Below are positions 27,381 through 35,714 of a stretch of 64,000 bases of DNA, in pieces. The number at the start of each line of letters is the position of its first letter. Within the stretch, counting starts at the first letter, position 1. Source of the stretch: Ruminococcus sp. (lineage in GTDB: Bacteria; Bacillota; Clostridia; Oscillospirales; Ruminococcaceae); the NCBI GenBank assembly GCA_016290875.1, contig JAEEVL010000007.1:58209-122208 (forward strand), written 5' to 3'. The position numbers and the translations under genes were made by a program. Under the pieces are notes generated by a model. The model saw only the letters and a program-made list of their open reading frames with translations. It was not told where the DNA came from and ran no database searches.

Positions 27381-28331
27381 TCATATATAATTCAATGATT
27401 TTAGTATAAATAGCCACATAGTTAACGTAAAGGCACTGCACAAAGTCGCCAGCATTACAGCAAAAGCTGTTATGCTTCCACGGTGCCCGAAGTTCTTCGC
27501 CATTACGAAGCAGCTTCCGGTAGTCGCGCTTCCGAGCATTATCAGTATCGCGACCAGCTTCTCGTCACGGAATCCGAGCTTTACCGCTATCGGCAGGAAT
27601 ATACAGCAGAACAGCAGCAGCTTCTGAGCCACTATTCCGCACACGAGCGCTTTCTTGCCCTTTGATTCGCTGAACCTGAACGAAGCTCCCAGCGCTATCA
27701 GCGAAAGCGGTGTCGCCATTCGCCCGAGGTAGGATATCGACCTCGACATTATCACAGGCTGGTGCCAGCCGGTCAGCGACCATAGTATGCCGGCAACTAT
27801 GCCGAGTATTACCGGGTTCGTCGCTATGCTCTTTGCTGTGTTGAGCCAGAGTTTCCTGCCGGAGAGTCCTTCTCTCTCGGGAGATGTCAGCGCAAGAGTT
27901 ACGACAGCTATAACATTATAAAGTGGGACAGTTCCCACTATCATAAGCGCTGCGACCGTTGAGCCGCCGTAGATGTTGTTTATGAAGGCTATGCCCAAAA
28001 CAGCCGCGCTGCTCCGGTAAGAAGCCTGTATTATCTCGCCGCGCTCGCACCTGTCACGGTGAAACATCGAAAAGCCTGCCGCTATGCCAACACTTAACAT
28101 TGTAGCCGCCATACAGAACAGCACAAAGCCACCGTCCCACACAGATCGGAAGTCCGCCGTGGAAAGATCCATGAAAAGCAAAGGCGGAAGCAGCGCCCTG
28201 AATACGAATTTGTTCACCTGAGACGTTGAATGGTCATCAAGCAGTCCGAATCGCCGCACGAACCAACCGAATACCATCATAAGAAAGACCGGGACAGTTG
28301 CGTTCAGGCTGAAAATGAGGTCTGAATACAT
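27381..28331 (-). CDS. AEC (auxin efflux carrier) family transporter
   Basis: 316 residues, hydrophobic throughout, with about ten transmembrane segments in two five-helix halves. The N terminus (VPVFLMMVFGWFVRRFGLLDD) and the mid-protein GIVAGILWSLTGWHQP with SLIALGASFRF are typical of AEC/malonate-type permeases. Such proteins export or exchange organic acids or auxin-like compounds; the substrate here is unknown. It stands alone between the GH9 gene and the LRR genes. Confidence 0.88.
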   Translation of the reverse strand: MYSDLIFSLNATVPVFLMMVFGWFVRRFGLLDDHSTSQVNKFVFRALLPPLLFMDLSTADFRSVWDGGFVLFCMAATMLSVGIAAGFSMFHRDRCERGEIIQASYRSSAAVLGIAFINNIYGGSTVAALMIVGTVPLYNVIAVVTLALTSPEREGLSGRKLWLNTAKSIATNPVILGIVAGILWSLTGWHQPVIMSRSISYLGRMATPLSLIALGASFRFSESKGKKALVCGIVAQKLLLFCCIFLPIAVKLGFRDEKLVAILIMLGSATTGSCFVMAKNFGHRGSITAFAVMLATLCSAFTLTMWLFILKSLNYI

Positions 28332-28438
28332 TATTTCACCTTATCCTGTGTTATCATTTATCAACACATCATATATTACCACATCAGCAAAGCAAATGCA
28401 AGCATTAAGATGATTAGGCGAAAAGTATGTGAAATACG

Positions 28439-28467
28439 TTGCAAAGCAAGTTGTTTTGTGATATAAT
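28439..28467 (+). promoter_or_regulatory. Promoter of the LRR-protein operon, extended -10
   Basis: TTGCAA (28439-28444), 17-bp spacer, TATAAT (28462-28467) preceded by TGA, an extended -10 element. Confidence 0.85.
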
Positions 28468-28525
28468 GGACTTGCTATGAATTTTAACGGCCTGAGCACA
28501 AGGCCTGCAAAGAGAGGGAAATCTG

Positions 28526-30754
28526 ATGTTTGAATATAAAAAGCTGATAGCGTTCATTTCGGCTCTGCTTATCGGAGCCTGCGCTGCTGCCGCTCCTACT
28601 GCCGGAGCTCTCGCTGACGAAGCCGAGACAACAACAGCTTCGGAAGAAGTTTCAGAAGAGGCATCCGAAGAAGATACAGAACCAACCACATACGGTTCGG
28701 CTGTACTCGGAGACGAGTGGGGAGCACAACAGGTAGAGGAAGAAAAAGATCTCAAGGTCTCCGGTGATTTCACCTATTCACTCACAAATGATGATACAAT
28801 TTGTATCGAAGGCTGTACCGCCGAAGGTCCGGAACTCGTTATTCCGGCTGAGATAGACGGCAAGGCTGTTACAGAGCTCGGCAAGAACTCTTTAGGCAAA
28901 GAGCCGCACAGCAAATATACCACTATCACTATCCCCGGCTCGATAAACTACATCTCGTCCGTAAATCCTTTCATATTCTGTCAGTCGCTCACCGAAATAA
29001 AGATAGACGGCGACAGTGAGGATTTCACAGTCAAGGACGGTATCCTATTCTCAAAGGATATGAAGACTCTTGTTCACTACCCTATCGCTAAACCCGGCAA
29101 GAGCTACACCGTTCCGGACGGAGTTGATACTATCAACACTTCCGCCCTTGCTGATACAGAGCTCGAGGAGATAAAGTTCCCGGCAACTCTCGAAGTGCTC
29201 GGCGACTATGCTATCAGTACATCAAAGAACATCAAGTCTATCGACCTCAGCGCCACAAAGCTCTCTGCAACCGGAAACTTCGCTTTCGCTGAGTGCAGCG
29301 CTCTTACTGAAATAAAATTTCCGGAATCCCTCGTTTCTATCGACGGCGGCGCATTCTGGGGCTGTAAATCTCTCAAGGAGATCAAGCTCCCGCGCTATCT
29401 GATACACGTAGGACAGAACGCTTTCCTCGATACCGGACTTACTGAGATAGTCATACCGGATTCCGTAACATCCATTGACTATTGTGCTCTCGGTTACCAC
29501 TTAAGCCAGGCCGGAGAATATGTCGCTGATGACAGCTTTCTAATAGTAGCCGGAAACGATTCCGCAGCAAAAACATATTGCAAAGACTCAGATACAGAAT
29601 CCGGCTATCAGAATAATTTCCAGTTCATGACAAACGAAGAATATGAACTGAAAAAGGAAATGGAAGGCCTTACAAGAAGAAGTATCGAAAACTACGAGTT
29701 CACCGAAAAAGACGGCGGCATTTACATCATTACCTGCACTTCTTCCGATCAGGTGCTCAATGTTCCCGACACTCTCGACGGACTCCCGGTAAAGGGCGCA
29801 TATCCGTCAGCATTCTCCTCATGTACATCAGAGGAGATAAACCTCCCCGAGGGTATGGAGTCACTCAGAGAAATGGCTTTTTATAACTGTGCATACCTGA
29901 AGACGGTAGTTCTTCCGCAGAGCATGAAAACAATAGGAAACAACTGCTTCGACAGCTGTACTTCTCTTGTTTCTGCCGATCTCGGCGGTGCAACTGAGAT
30001 AGGCGAAGGCATTTTCACAAGCTGTGATCTGCTCTCCTCTATCACTTTCTCCGGAAACTGTACAACTCTCGGCTCGCTCGTGCCTTTCAGCAACTGCTAT
30101 GCCCTTGAAGAGATAAACGTTACAGACGGTGACGGAAATTACTGCTCAAAGGACGGCGTTCTCTTCAGCAAGGACGGCAAAACTCTCATAAAGTACCCGA
30201 TAAACCGCTACAGCAAGACATATGAAGTTCCCAAGGGAACAAAGGAGATCGCAAAGTACGCCTTTACCGACAGTGAGGTCGTAGAGGACATAGTTCTCCC
30301 GAACTCTGTTGAATCTATCGGCGAATTTGCTTTCTACAACTGCAAGGCGCTGAAAAAGCTCCGTGCTCACAAGGGCATAAACAACATCGGCGAGTTTGCT
30401 TTCGGATACATTTATAATGTAGAATATGACACCGACCAGACTGCCGACAGAGAACACGTTGCAGAAGACTTCAAGCTTTACGCTCCCAAGGGTTCGGAAG
30501 CTTATGACTATGCAAAGAAGAACGGCATCGAAGTCGTTACAGGAACTGTCCGTTTAGGCAACAAGAACATCAGTCTTGCTTTCATTATCGCTATATGCGG
30601 AGCTGCCGGTGCAGCTATCATCGGTCTTATCACCACTTTGATGATAAAGGGCCGCAGAAAGAAAAAGAAAGCCGCTGAACAGGCTGAACGCAAGAAGAAA
30701 TACGCTGAGAAAAAAGCCCAGAGCGGAGAGGAAAAGAACGATGAAGCTGAATAA
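28526..30754 (+). CDS. Surface-exposed BspA-like leucine-rich-repeat protein with C-terminal membrane anchor
   Basis: 742 residues. Signal peptide (1 to about 28, LLIGACAAAAPTAGALA), an acidic Glu/Thr stretch, then many LRR_5 repeats in two blocks (about 90-330 and 395-650; for example DSVTSIDYCALG, SVESIGEFAFYNCKALKKL). A TM helix near 690-712 (LAFIIAICGAAGAAIIGLI) is followed by a Lys-rich tail (GRRKKKKAAEQAERKKKYAE). The topology is therefore outside LRR, single span, basic cytoplasmic tail. Such proteins often mediate adhesion. The next gene overlaps its end by 14 bases and has the same design. Confidence 0.88.
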   Translation: MFEYKKLIAFISALLIGACAAAAPTAGALADEAETTTASEEVSEEASEEDTEPTTYGSAVLGDEWGAQQVEEEKDLKVSGDFTYSLTNDDTICIEGCTAEGPELVIPAEIDGKAVTELGKNSLGKEPHSKYTTITIPGSINYISSVNPFIFCQSLTEIKIDGDSEDFTVKDGILFSKDMKTLVHYPIAKPGKSYTVPDGVDTINTSALADTELEEIKFPATLEVLGDYAISTSKNIKSIDLSATKLSATGNFAFAECSALTEIKFPESLVSIDGGAFWGCKSLKEIKLPRYLIHVGQNAFLDTGLTEIVIPDSVTSIDYCALGYHLSQAGEYVADDSFLIVAGNDSAAKTYCKDSDTESGYQNNFQFMTNEEYELKKEMEGLTRRSIENYEFTEKDGGIYIITCTSSDQVLNVPDTLDGLPVKGAYPSAFSSCTSEEINLPEGMESLREMAFYNCAYLKTVVLPQSMKTIGNNCFDSCTSLVSADLGGATEIGEGIFTSCDLLSSITFSGNCTTLGSLVPFSNCYALEEINVTDGDGNYCSKDGVLFSKDGKTLIKYPINRYSKTYEVPKGTKEIAKYAFTDSEVVEDIVLPNSVESIGEFAFYNCKALKKLRAHKGINNIGEFAFGYIYNVEYDTDQTADREHVAEDFKLYAPKGSEAYDYAKKNGIEVVTGTVRLGNKNISLAFIIAICGAAGAAIIGLITTLMIKGRRKKKKAAEQAERKKKYAEKKAQSGEEKNDEAE

Positions 30755-32228
30755 GATATTTTCTGTTATCGGAGCTGCTGTAATAGCTCTGACAGCACTT
30801 TCACCGCTCGCAGCATCAGCAGATCTGCAGCAGCCGAAGGACGAAACTCTCCAGGACGGTGCTTTTGAGTATGAGTCCATTGACGGCGGATACAGGATAA
30901 CAAACTGCATCGCGACTATAATCACTGAGATACCGGCCATCAGAAACGGTGTTCCGATAATAGAGATCGGCGACAGAGCTTTTGCAGGATTCACCGGCAT
31001 ATCTGATCTCGTTATCCCGGATTCGGTCACTTATATCGGAGAGAACGCTTTCTATGGCTGTACAAGTGTGAAGTCTCTTACGCTGTCTAAAAAGCTCAAA
31101 TCTATGGGTGAAGGCGCATTTGCAAACTGCACAGGACTGACACAGGTCACTATCCCGGATACCCTTACCGAGATACCTGTGAACGCTTTCGCCAAATGCG
31201 ATCACCTTGAAACGCTTGACCTCGGAAACGGCGTTACCAAGATCGACGAAAACGCTTTCTATGAGTGTACGAGTATATCCAAGCTTGAACTTCCCCCTAC
31301 TCTTACTGAGATAGGCAGCTGCGCTTTCGGCGAGATGCTATCACTCACCGAGATAGATGCTTCCAAGTGCGATGCGTTCAACTTCAAGGACGACATCCTC
31401 ACAGACAGTACCGGAAAGGATATATACTGCGCTGTTTCAACAATTGAAGGAACTTACTACGTGCCGGACGGAACAAAGTCCATAAAGGGCGGAGCTTTTT
31501 CCGCTGCCGCAGCCATCGAAGAACTGCACGTACCGGCTTCTGTTACCGAGATAGGCGACGGTGCATTCAGCTGCCTGTTCACCGGTGAAATGGGATATCG
31601 CTCACTTCTCAAAAAGGTTGACCTTGAGAACGGTCTTGAGACTATCGGTGACCACGCCTTTGCGTTCACCTCTATCGAAAGCCTTTCCCTGCCGGTAACA
31701 GTCGAGGAGATCGGCGACGGTGCATTTATGGGCTGCTATGCGCTAAACAAAGCTATTCTTCCCGAGGGGCTCAAGTCTATCGGCGAAAACGCTTTCTACA
31801 ACTGCCCTGTGCTCAGAAATATCGCAGTACCAAAAAGCGTTAAATCTATCGGAGATCATGCTTTCGGCTTTGTACCGTCCGATAACGACGATTTTGAAAA
31901 GCTCGGCGGCTTCAAGATGAGCGTTTTCTCAGGCTCTGAGGGCAAGAAGTACGCAAAGTCAAACAGTCTCTCATATCATGTAAAAGACCGCAGTCTGCTG
32001 AAAATGGCATTCCTGGTGCTTTGCGTAGGTTTAGCACTTGCCGCAATAGTATTCGCGTGCGTACTTATGTCACGCAGCCGCAAGAGAGCTTCCGCAGGCG
32101 CAAGAAAGGCAATGAAACTCGAAAAGGAAAAGGCTGAGGAAGCAAGCTACAAGAAGATAATCGACGGCGACGAAAAGACCGGCGATGAAAAAGATACAGA
32201 CGATACCGAAGAGGAAAGCGAAGACTGA
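30741..32228 (+). CDS. BspA-like leucine-rich-repeat protein with C-terminal membrane anchor (second copy)
   Basis: 495 residues: signal peptide (IFSVIGAAVIALTALSPLAASA), LRR_5 repeats (about 75-395; DSVTYIGENAFYGCTSVKSL, ETIGDHAFAFTSIESL), TM helix at about 415-437 (FLVLCVGLALAAIVFACVL) and a charged cytoplasmic tail ending in Asp/Glu (TDDTEEESED). GAGAGGAAAAG upstream lies inside the previous gene, so the two are translationally coupled. Likely partner surface proteins; no ligand is known. Confidence 0.88.
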   Translation: MKLNKIFSVIGAAVIALTALSPLAASADLQQPKDETLQDGAFEYESIDGGYRITNCIATIITEIPAIRNGVPIIEIGDRAFAGFTGISDLVIPDSVTYIGENAFYGCTSVKSLTLSKKLKSMGEGAFANCTGLTQVTIPDTLTEIPVNAFAKCDHLETLDLGNGVTKIDENAFYECTSISKLELPPTLTEIGSCAFGEMLSLTEIDASKCDAFNFKDDILTDSTGKDIYCAVSTIEGTYYVPDGTKSIKGGAFSAAAAIEELHVPASVTEIGDGAFSCLFTGEMGYRSLLKKVDLENGLETIGDHAFAFTSIESLSLPVTVEEIGDGAFMGCYALNKAILPEGLKSIGENAFYNCPVLRNIAVPKSVKSIGDHAFGFVPSDNDDFEKLGGFKMSVFSGSEGKKYAKSNSLSYHVKDRSLLKMAFLVLCVGLALAAIVFACVLMSRSRKRASAGARKAMKLEKEKAEEASYKKIIDGDEKTGDEKDTDDTEEESED

Positions 32229-32260
32229 TACTCCCGGCAGCGTCAAAGGAGGGAAAAAAC

Positions 32261-33283
32261 ACGGAAAAACCAGCAGTTCTGTATATGGTGATACCCTGCT
32301 ACAATGAGGAGGAGGTCCTCAGAGAGACCGCTTCACGTATGAAGGAAAAGTACATCTTCCTCGCGCAGGAAAAGCTCATATCCCCCGAAAGCAGGATAGT
32401 TTTCGTGAACGACGGTTCCACAGACAAGACGTGGGACATAATAAAAGACCTCCATACAGCTTCCCCCGAACTGTTCTCAGGCATAGACCTCGCCCACAAC
32501 AGCGGCCATCAGAACGCCGTCCTCGCCGGTCTTATGACGGTCAAGGATCTCTGCGACATATCAATAACTATGGATGCAGACCTCCAGGACGACATCAACG
32601 CTGTGGACGAGATGATAAAGAAATACTACGAGGGTAATCAGGTGGTTTACGGCGTGAGAAGCGCCCGCAAGACCGATACCTTCTTCAAGAAATTCACCGC
32701 AGAGAGCTTCTATAAATTCATGAAGCTCATGGGCGCGGACGTTGTCTACAATCACGCAGATTTCCGCCTTATGAGCCGCAGAGTTCTCGAGGAGCTCTCA
32801 GGCTTTAAGGAAGTCAACCTCTTCCTGCGCGGTATGGTGCCGCTTATCGGCTTCAAAAGCTGCTCTGTCTTCTATGAGAGAAGCGAGCGCTTCGCCGGCG
32901 AAAGCAAGTACCCGCTGCGGAAAATGATCTCGTTCGCTGTGAACGGCATAACCTCTTTCAGCACAAAGCCGCTCAAATTCATTACCGCGACCGGATTCAT
33001 AATGTCCGTCATGAGCGTATTCGCGTTCATATGGGCATTTGTGGCGAAGTTCGCAGGCTTTGCGGAGCTCGGCTGGTCGAGTCTCCTGTGCTCGATATGG
33101 CTCATAGGTGGACTCCAGCTGTTCTGTCTCGGAATAATCGGCGAGTACGTCGGCAAGATTTACGCTGAAGTAAAACACCGTCCGAGGTTCATCGTGGCTG
33201 ATTTCCTCAATGATCTCGGCGCGGAGTTCCTCAATAAGAGTTCAGAAGACAGAGATCAGAGGTCAGAAAATACAAATCAATAG
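32261..33283 (+). CDS. Family 2 glycosyltransferase (DPM/GtrB-like), apparent ACG start
   Basis: Transfers a sugar from a nucleotide donor, probably to undecaprenyl phosphate. The GT2 core has the N-terminal VIPCYNEEE, the metal motif TMDADLQDD (DxD) and the acceptor region RRVLEELSGF, then two C-terminal TM helices (about 240-265 and 275-300), the GtrB/DPM1 arrangement. The first ATG in frame (32285) has no ribosome site, whereas AAAGGAGGG (32245-32253) lies seven bases before ACG at 32261, which opens the expected N terminus (EKPAVLYMVIPCYNEEE). I therefore extend the gene to 32261; 340 residues. It follows the LRR genes by 32 bases and may decorate surface proteins. Confidence 0.85.
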   Translation, partial: TEKPAVLYMVIPCYNEEEVLRETASRMKEKYIFLAQEKLISPESRIVFVNDGSTDKTWDIIKDLHTASPELFSGIDLAHNSGHQNAVLAGLMTVKDLCDISITMDADLQDDINAVDEMIKKYYEGNQVVYGVRSARKTDTFFKKFTAESFYKFMKLMGADVVYNHADFRLMSRRVLEELSGFKEVNLFLRGMVPLIGFKSCSVFYERSERFAGESKYPLRKMISFAVNGITSFSTKPLKFITATGFIMSVMSVFAFIWAFVAKFAGFAELGWSSLLCSIWLIGGLQLFCLGIIGEYVGKIYAEVKHRPRFIVADFLNDLGAEFLNKSSEDRDQRSENTNQ

Positions 33284-33286
33284 CGC

Positions 33287-33313
33287 AAGGGCGGTTAAAA
33301 TCCGCCCTTTTTT
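33287..33313 (+). terminator. Terminator of the LRR/glycosyltransferase operon
   Basis: AAGGGCGG pairs with CCGCCCTT around TTAAAAT and is followed by TTTT. The rest of 33314-33464 is A-rich, with no gene seen. Confidence 0.9.
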
Positions 33314-33464
33314 GTTGCTATTTGCACATAATTCCGCAAAATCATCCCTTTGATTTCTACGTAAAAATTCCGGAACAGAAAACGAGAACAAGAGAGAAAC
33401 AGAGCATACGCAAGAGAATTAAAGAGAAACACGGGTATATATTAAAAAAAATCCCAAAAAGCTC

Positions 33465-33493
33465 TTGACAAGTCCTACGGTTTGCGGTATAAT
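33465..33493 (+). promoter_or_regulatory. Promoter of rplM-rpsI
   Basis: TTGACA (33465-33470), 17-bp spacer, TATAAT (33488-33493): perfect consensus, 67 bases before rplM. Confidence 0.93.
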
Positions 33494-33560
33494 ATCACTT
33501 GTACTGTCGGGAACTCGGAATATTTCCCCCGACGAAAATTATTAAACGGAGGAATATAAT

Positions 33561-33989
33561 ATGTCTACTACACTGGCAAAACCTGCTGAAGTAACACGTA
33601 CTTGGTACATCCTTGACGCTGAGGGCAAGCCGCTCGGCCGTGTTGCAGCTAAGGCAGCTCATATTCTCAGAGGCAAGCACAAGCCTACTTACACACCCAA
33701 CGTTGACTGCGGTGACCACGTTATCGTTATCAACTGCGCTAAGGCTATCCTTACTGGAAGAAAGCTCGAGCAGAAGAAGTACTACTGGCACACAGGCTGG
33801 ATCGGCGGTCTCAAGTCCATTTCTTACAAGGACTTAATGGCTGATCAGGCTGACAGAGCTATGACAATCGCTGTAAACGGTATGCTCCCCAACAACAGCC
33901 TCGGCAGAGCTCAGCTCAAGAGACTCAGAACTTACAAGGACGCTAACCACAATCAGGCTGCTCAGAAGCCCGTTGCTTACGAGCTTTAA
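33561..33989 (+). CDS. rplM: 50S ribosomal protein L13
   Basis: 142 residues, the usual length. Motifs: WYILDAEGKPLGRVAAKAA, LRGKHKPTYTPNVDCGDHVI and the conserved NGMLPNNSLGRAQLKRL. ACGGAGGAATAT precedes the ATG. Cotranscribed with rpsI, the near-universal bacterial pairing. Confidence 0.98.
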   Translation: MSTTLAKPAEVTRTWYILDAEGKPLGRVAAKAAHILRGKHKPTYTPNVDCGDHVIVINCAKAILTGRKLEQKKYYWHTGWIGGLKSISYKDLMADQADRAMTIAVNGMLPNNSLGRAQLKRLRTYKDANHNQAAQKPVAYEL

Positions 33990-34006
33990 TTCAGGAGGTG
34001 CTTTAA

Positions 34007-34408
34007 ATGTACGAATCAAAGGTTAAATATTACTATGGTACCGGTAGAAGAAAGCACTCTGTTGCAAGAGTAAGAATCTATCCCGGTTCAGGCAACGTTA
34101 CTATCAACGGCAGAGGCATCGATGACTACTTCGGTCTCGAGACTCTCAAGCTCATCGTTCGTCAGCCCCTCGCTCTCACAGAGAACGCTGATAAGTTCGA
34201 CATCGTTTGCACAGTTGCAGGCGGCGGCGTTACAGGTCAGGCTGGCGCTATCAGACACGGTCTTTCAAGAGCTCTTCTCGAATTCGATCCCGAGCTTCGT
34301 CCCGCTCTCAAGAAGGCTGGATTCCTCACTCGTGATCCTAGAATGAAGGAGAGAAAGAAGTACGGTCTCAAGGCTGCTCGTCGTGCTCCTCAGTTCTCGA
34401 AGAGATAA
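34007..34408 (+). CDS. rpsI: 30S ribosomal protein S9
   Basis: 133 residues: [20 protein letters not shown] near the start, [14 protein letters not shown] in the middle and the P-site-reaching C-terminal tail APQFSKR. CAGGAGGTG precedes the ATG. The last two codons and the stop codon lie inside attL of an integrated element; the integration leaves the reading frame intact. The sequence after the stop up to the next gene is element DNA, and the probable native terminator is now near 45.26 kb. Confidence 0.98.
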   Translation: MYESKVKYYYGTGRRKHSVARVRIYPGSGNVTINGRGIDDYFGLETLKLIVRQPLALTENADKFDIVCTVAGGGVTGQAGAIRHGLSRALLEFDPELRPALKKAGFLTRDPRMKERKKYGLKAARRAPQFSKR

Positions 34409-34418
34409 TTTTATCCCT
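34400..34418. repeat. attL of the rpsI element
   Basis: 19 bp identical to 45214-45232, spanning the last rpsI codons and stop. A further seven bases (TGGGAGT) match after a two-base difference. Confidence 0.88.
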
Positions 34419-34495
34419 GCTGGGAGTATTCAAAATCACGTATTTACGCTGTTTTGTTCGGTTTGGGTTTATCTGAAACATGGTGAATTTCGGAC

Positions 34496-34527
34496 GGTAA
34501 CTAACACGTAACTAACGGGTAACTAAC
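34496..34527. repeat. Three 10-bp direct repeats, probable integrase arm sites (left)
   Basis: GGTAACTAAC, CGTAACTAAC and GGTAACTAAC follow each other at an 11-bp period, about 78 bp inside attL. The same motif recurs inside attR. Confidence 0.7.
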
Positions 34528-34535
34528 AAAAAATC

Positions 34536-34563
34536 AAGGCATTCATCAGTTGATGGATGCCTT
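34536..34563 (-). terminator. Hairpin between attL and the cyclase-like gene
   Basis: AAGGCATTCATCA pairs with TGATGGATGCCTT (13 bp, one G-U). The minus strand continues into GATTTTTTG, a good terminator; the plus strand has only ATTTGT, so read-through from rpsI into the element may be partial. Confidence 0.6.
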
Positions 34564-34588
34564 ATTTGTAATAGAAAGAAGGTTGAAT

Positions 34589-35659
34589 ATGGAAAACAAT
34601 ACACCCAATCCTATAAAAGAATACTACATTGCATATTTTGATATATTGGGATATAAGGCGTTCTTTGCTGAAACTCCGGAGAAAGCCAATGAATTCCTAA
34701 ATATCGTCAATTCAGCAATTTCAAACACTTTAGCAACAATAAACTCTGCAAATGATTCTCCTTTGGCATCTCAATTTGCAAATATGCATATTCAATCTAA
34801 GATTTTTTCTGATAATGTACTTCTATGTATAGAAGTTGGCGAAGATAAAGCAAAAGAAACATCTCGCATCATTTCTTTTATGAGTATGATAAGTGCTATA
34901 CAAAGAGGCTTTATAACAGAATGTGGGCTTTTTCTTAGAGGCGGTTTCACTAAGGGCAAGATGTCAATAAATGATGACTATATCTTTGGCGAAGGCTTGA
35001 TTAAAGCAGTAGAACTTGAAGAAAAGACCATTCACCCACGCATAGCAGTTTCTGATGAGATCATTGATATTTTAAATCAAAACGCGCTGTATAGTCAAGA
35101 AGAATTAGATAAGGCAATTATCATTGAAAATAGTATAAAAAGCGGAGATGCTGTCTCAGATGATGATAGTGCTTTTTATGGTAGAATTTTGCAATTGAAC
35201 AATCAGTTTAGATTTGAACGTAATATGGCGCTGAATTTGCTCTATATGTGCGATGACAGTGTTATTTGTTTATCATACTTGTACTGTTTTGATGTTCGTT
35301 CGTTTATTCCTGAACAAGCGATCGGACAGGCTTTGGAGATGATGAAGCAAATATCTCCTTCTGATTTTGATAAACTGCCTAAATCATTCCCGAATATTGA
35401 TTTAATACTGCGTACACACAAACAAATTGTAGAGCAGAAGCTAATTAAACATAGCGATTATTCTTCTATCGAAACAAAGAATATTAAGCTTTTTGATGCT
35501 CAAGAGCGTGTACTGCGTAAGTTTGTATGGTCAATGGTTTATCACAACTATATGTGCGACAAGTATAAAAGGCCTGAGCATTATATCAATACACAGGGCA
35601 ATTGCGAGCGCAGACACATGAAACTTGTTATTCATGTAATCGACAAAGAAGGAAATTAA
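34589..35659 (+). CDS. Nucleotide-cyclase-like protein (class III cyclase fold), possible defence cargo
   Basis: Start ATG 34589 with AGAAGG upstream; 356 residues. The first 210 residues resemble a class III adenylate/guanylate cyclase domain: AYFDILGYKAFF with a candidate metal Asp18, FSDNVLLC with candidate Asp75, then LRGGFTKGKM and FGEGLIKAVELE, which matches the usual cyclase ending before the dimer helix. The C-terminal 140 residues are not recognised. Uridylate and cytidylate cyclases of Pycsar anti-phage systems belong to this superfamily, but no effector gene is adjacent. It lies directly downstream of rpsI in the same direction. Function is inferred from the motif pattern only. Confidence 0.6.
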   Translation: MENNTPNPIKEYYIAYFDILGYKAFFAETPEKANEFLNIVNSAISNTLATINSANDSPLASQFANMHIQSKIFSDNVLLCIEVGEDKAKETSRIISFMSMISAIQRGFITECGLFLRGGFTKGKMSINDDYIFGEGLIKAVELEEKTIHPRIAVSDEIIDILNQNALYSQEELDKAIIIENSIKSGDAVSDDDSAFYGRILQLNNQFRFERNMALNLLYMCDDSVICLSYLYCFDVRSFIPEQAIGQALEMMKQISPSDFDKLPKSFPNIDLILRTHKQIVEQKLIKHSDYSSIETKNIKLFDAQERVLRKFVWSMVYHNYMCDKYKRPEHYINTQGNCERRHMKLVIHVIDKEGN

Positions 35660-35673
35660 TAAATTCATAAGCC

Positions 35674-35706
35674 AAACCGCTGAGAGATCACATCCCTCAG
35701 CGGTTT
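35674..35706. terminator. Bidirectional terminator between cyclase-like and integrase genes
   Basis: AAACCGCTGAG pairs with CTCAGCGGTTT (11-bp stem), lying between two convergent stop codons. Confidence 0.8.
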
Positions 35707-35714
35707 CTTTATGC

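Noticed and set aside
33494..33560. Ribosomal-protein leader autoregulation structure before rplM
   Set aside because: The leader is about 60 bases and only a CGGGAA/TTCCCC-like weak pairing is visible; not enough to call a known L13 leader motif.
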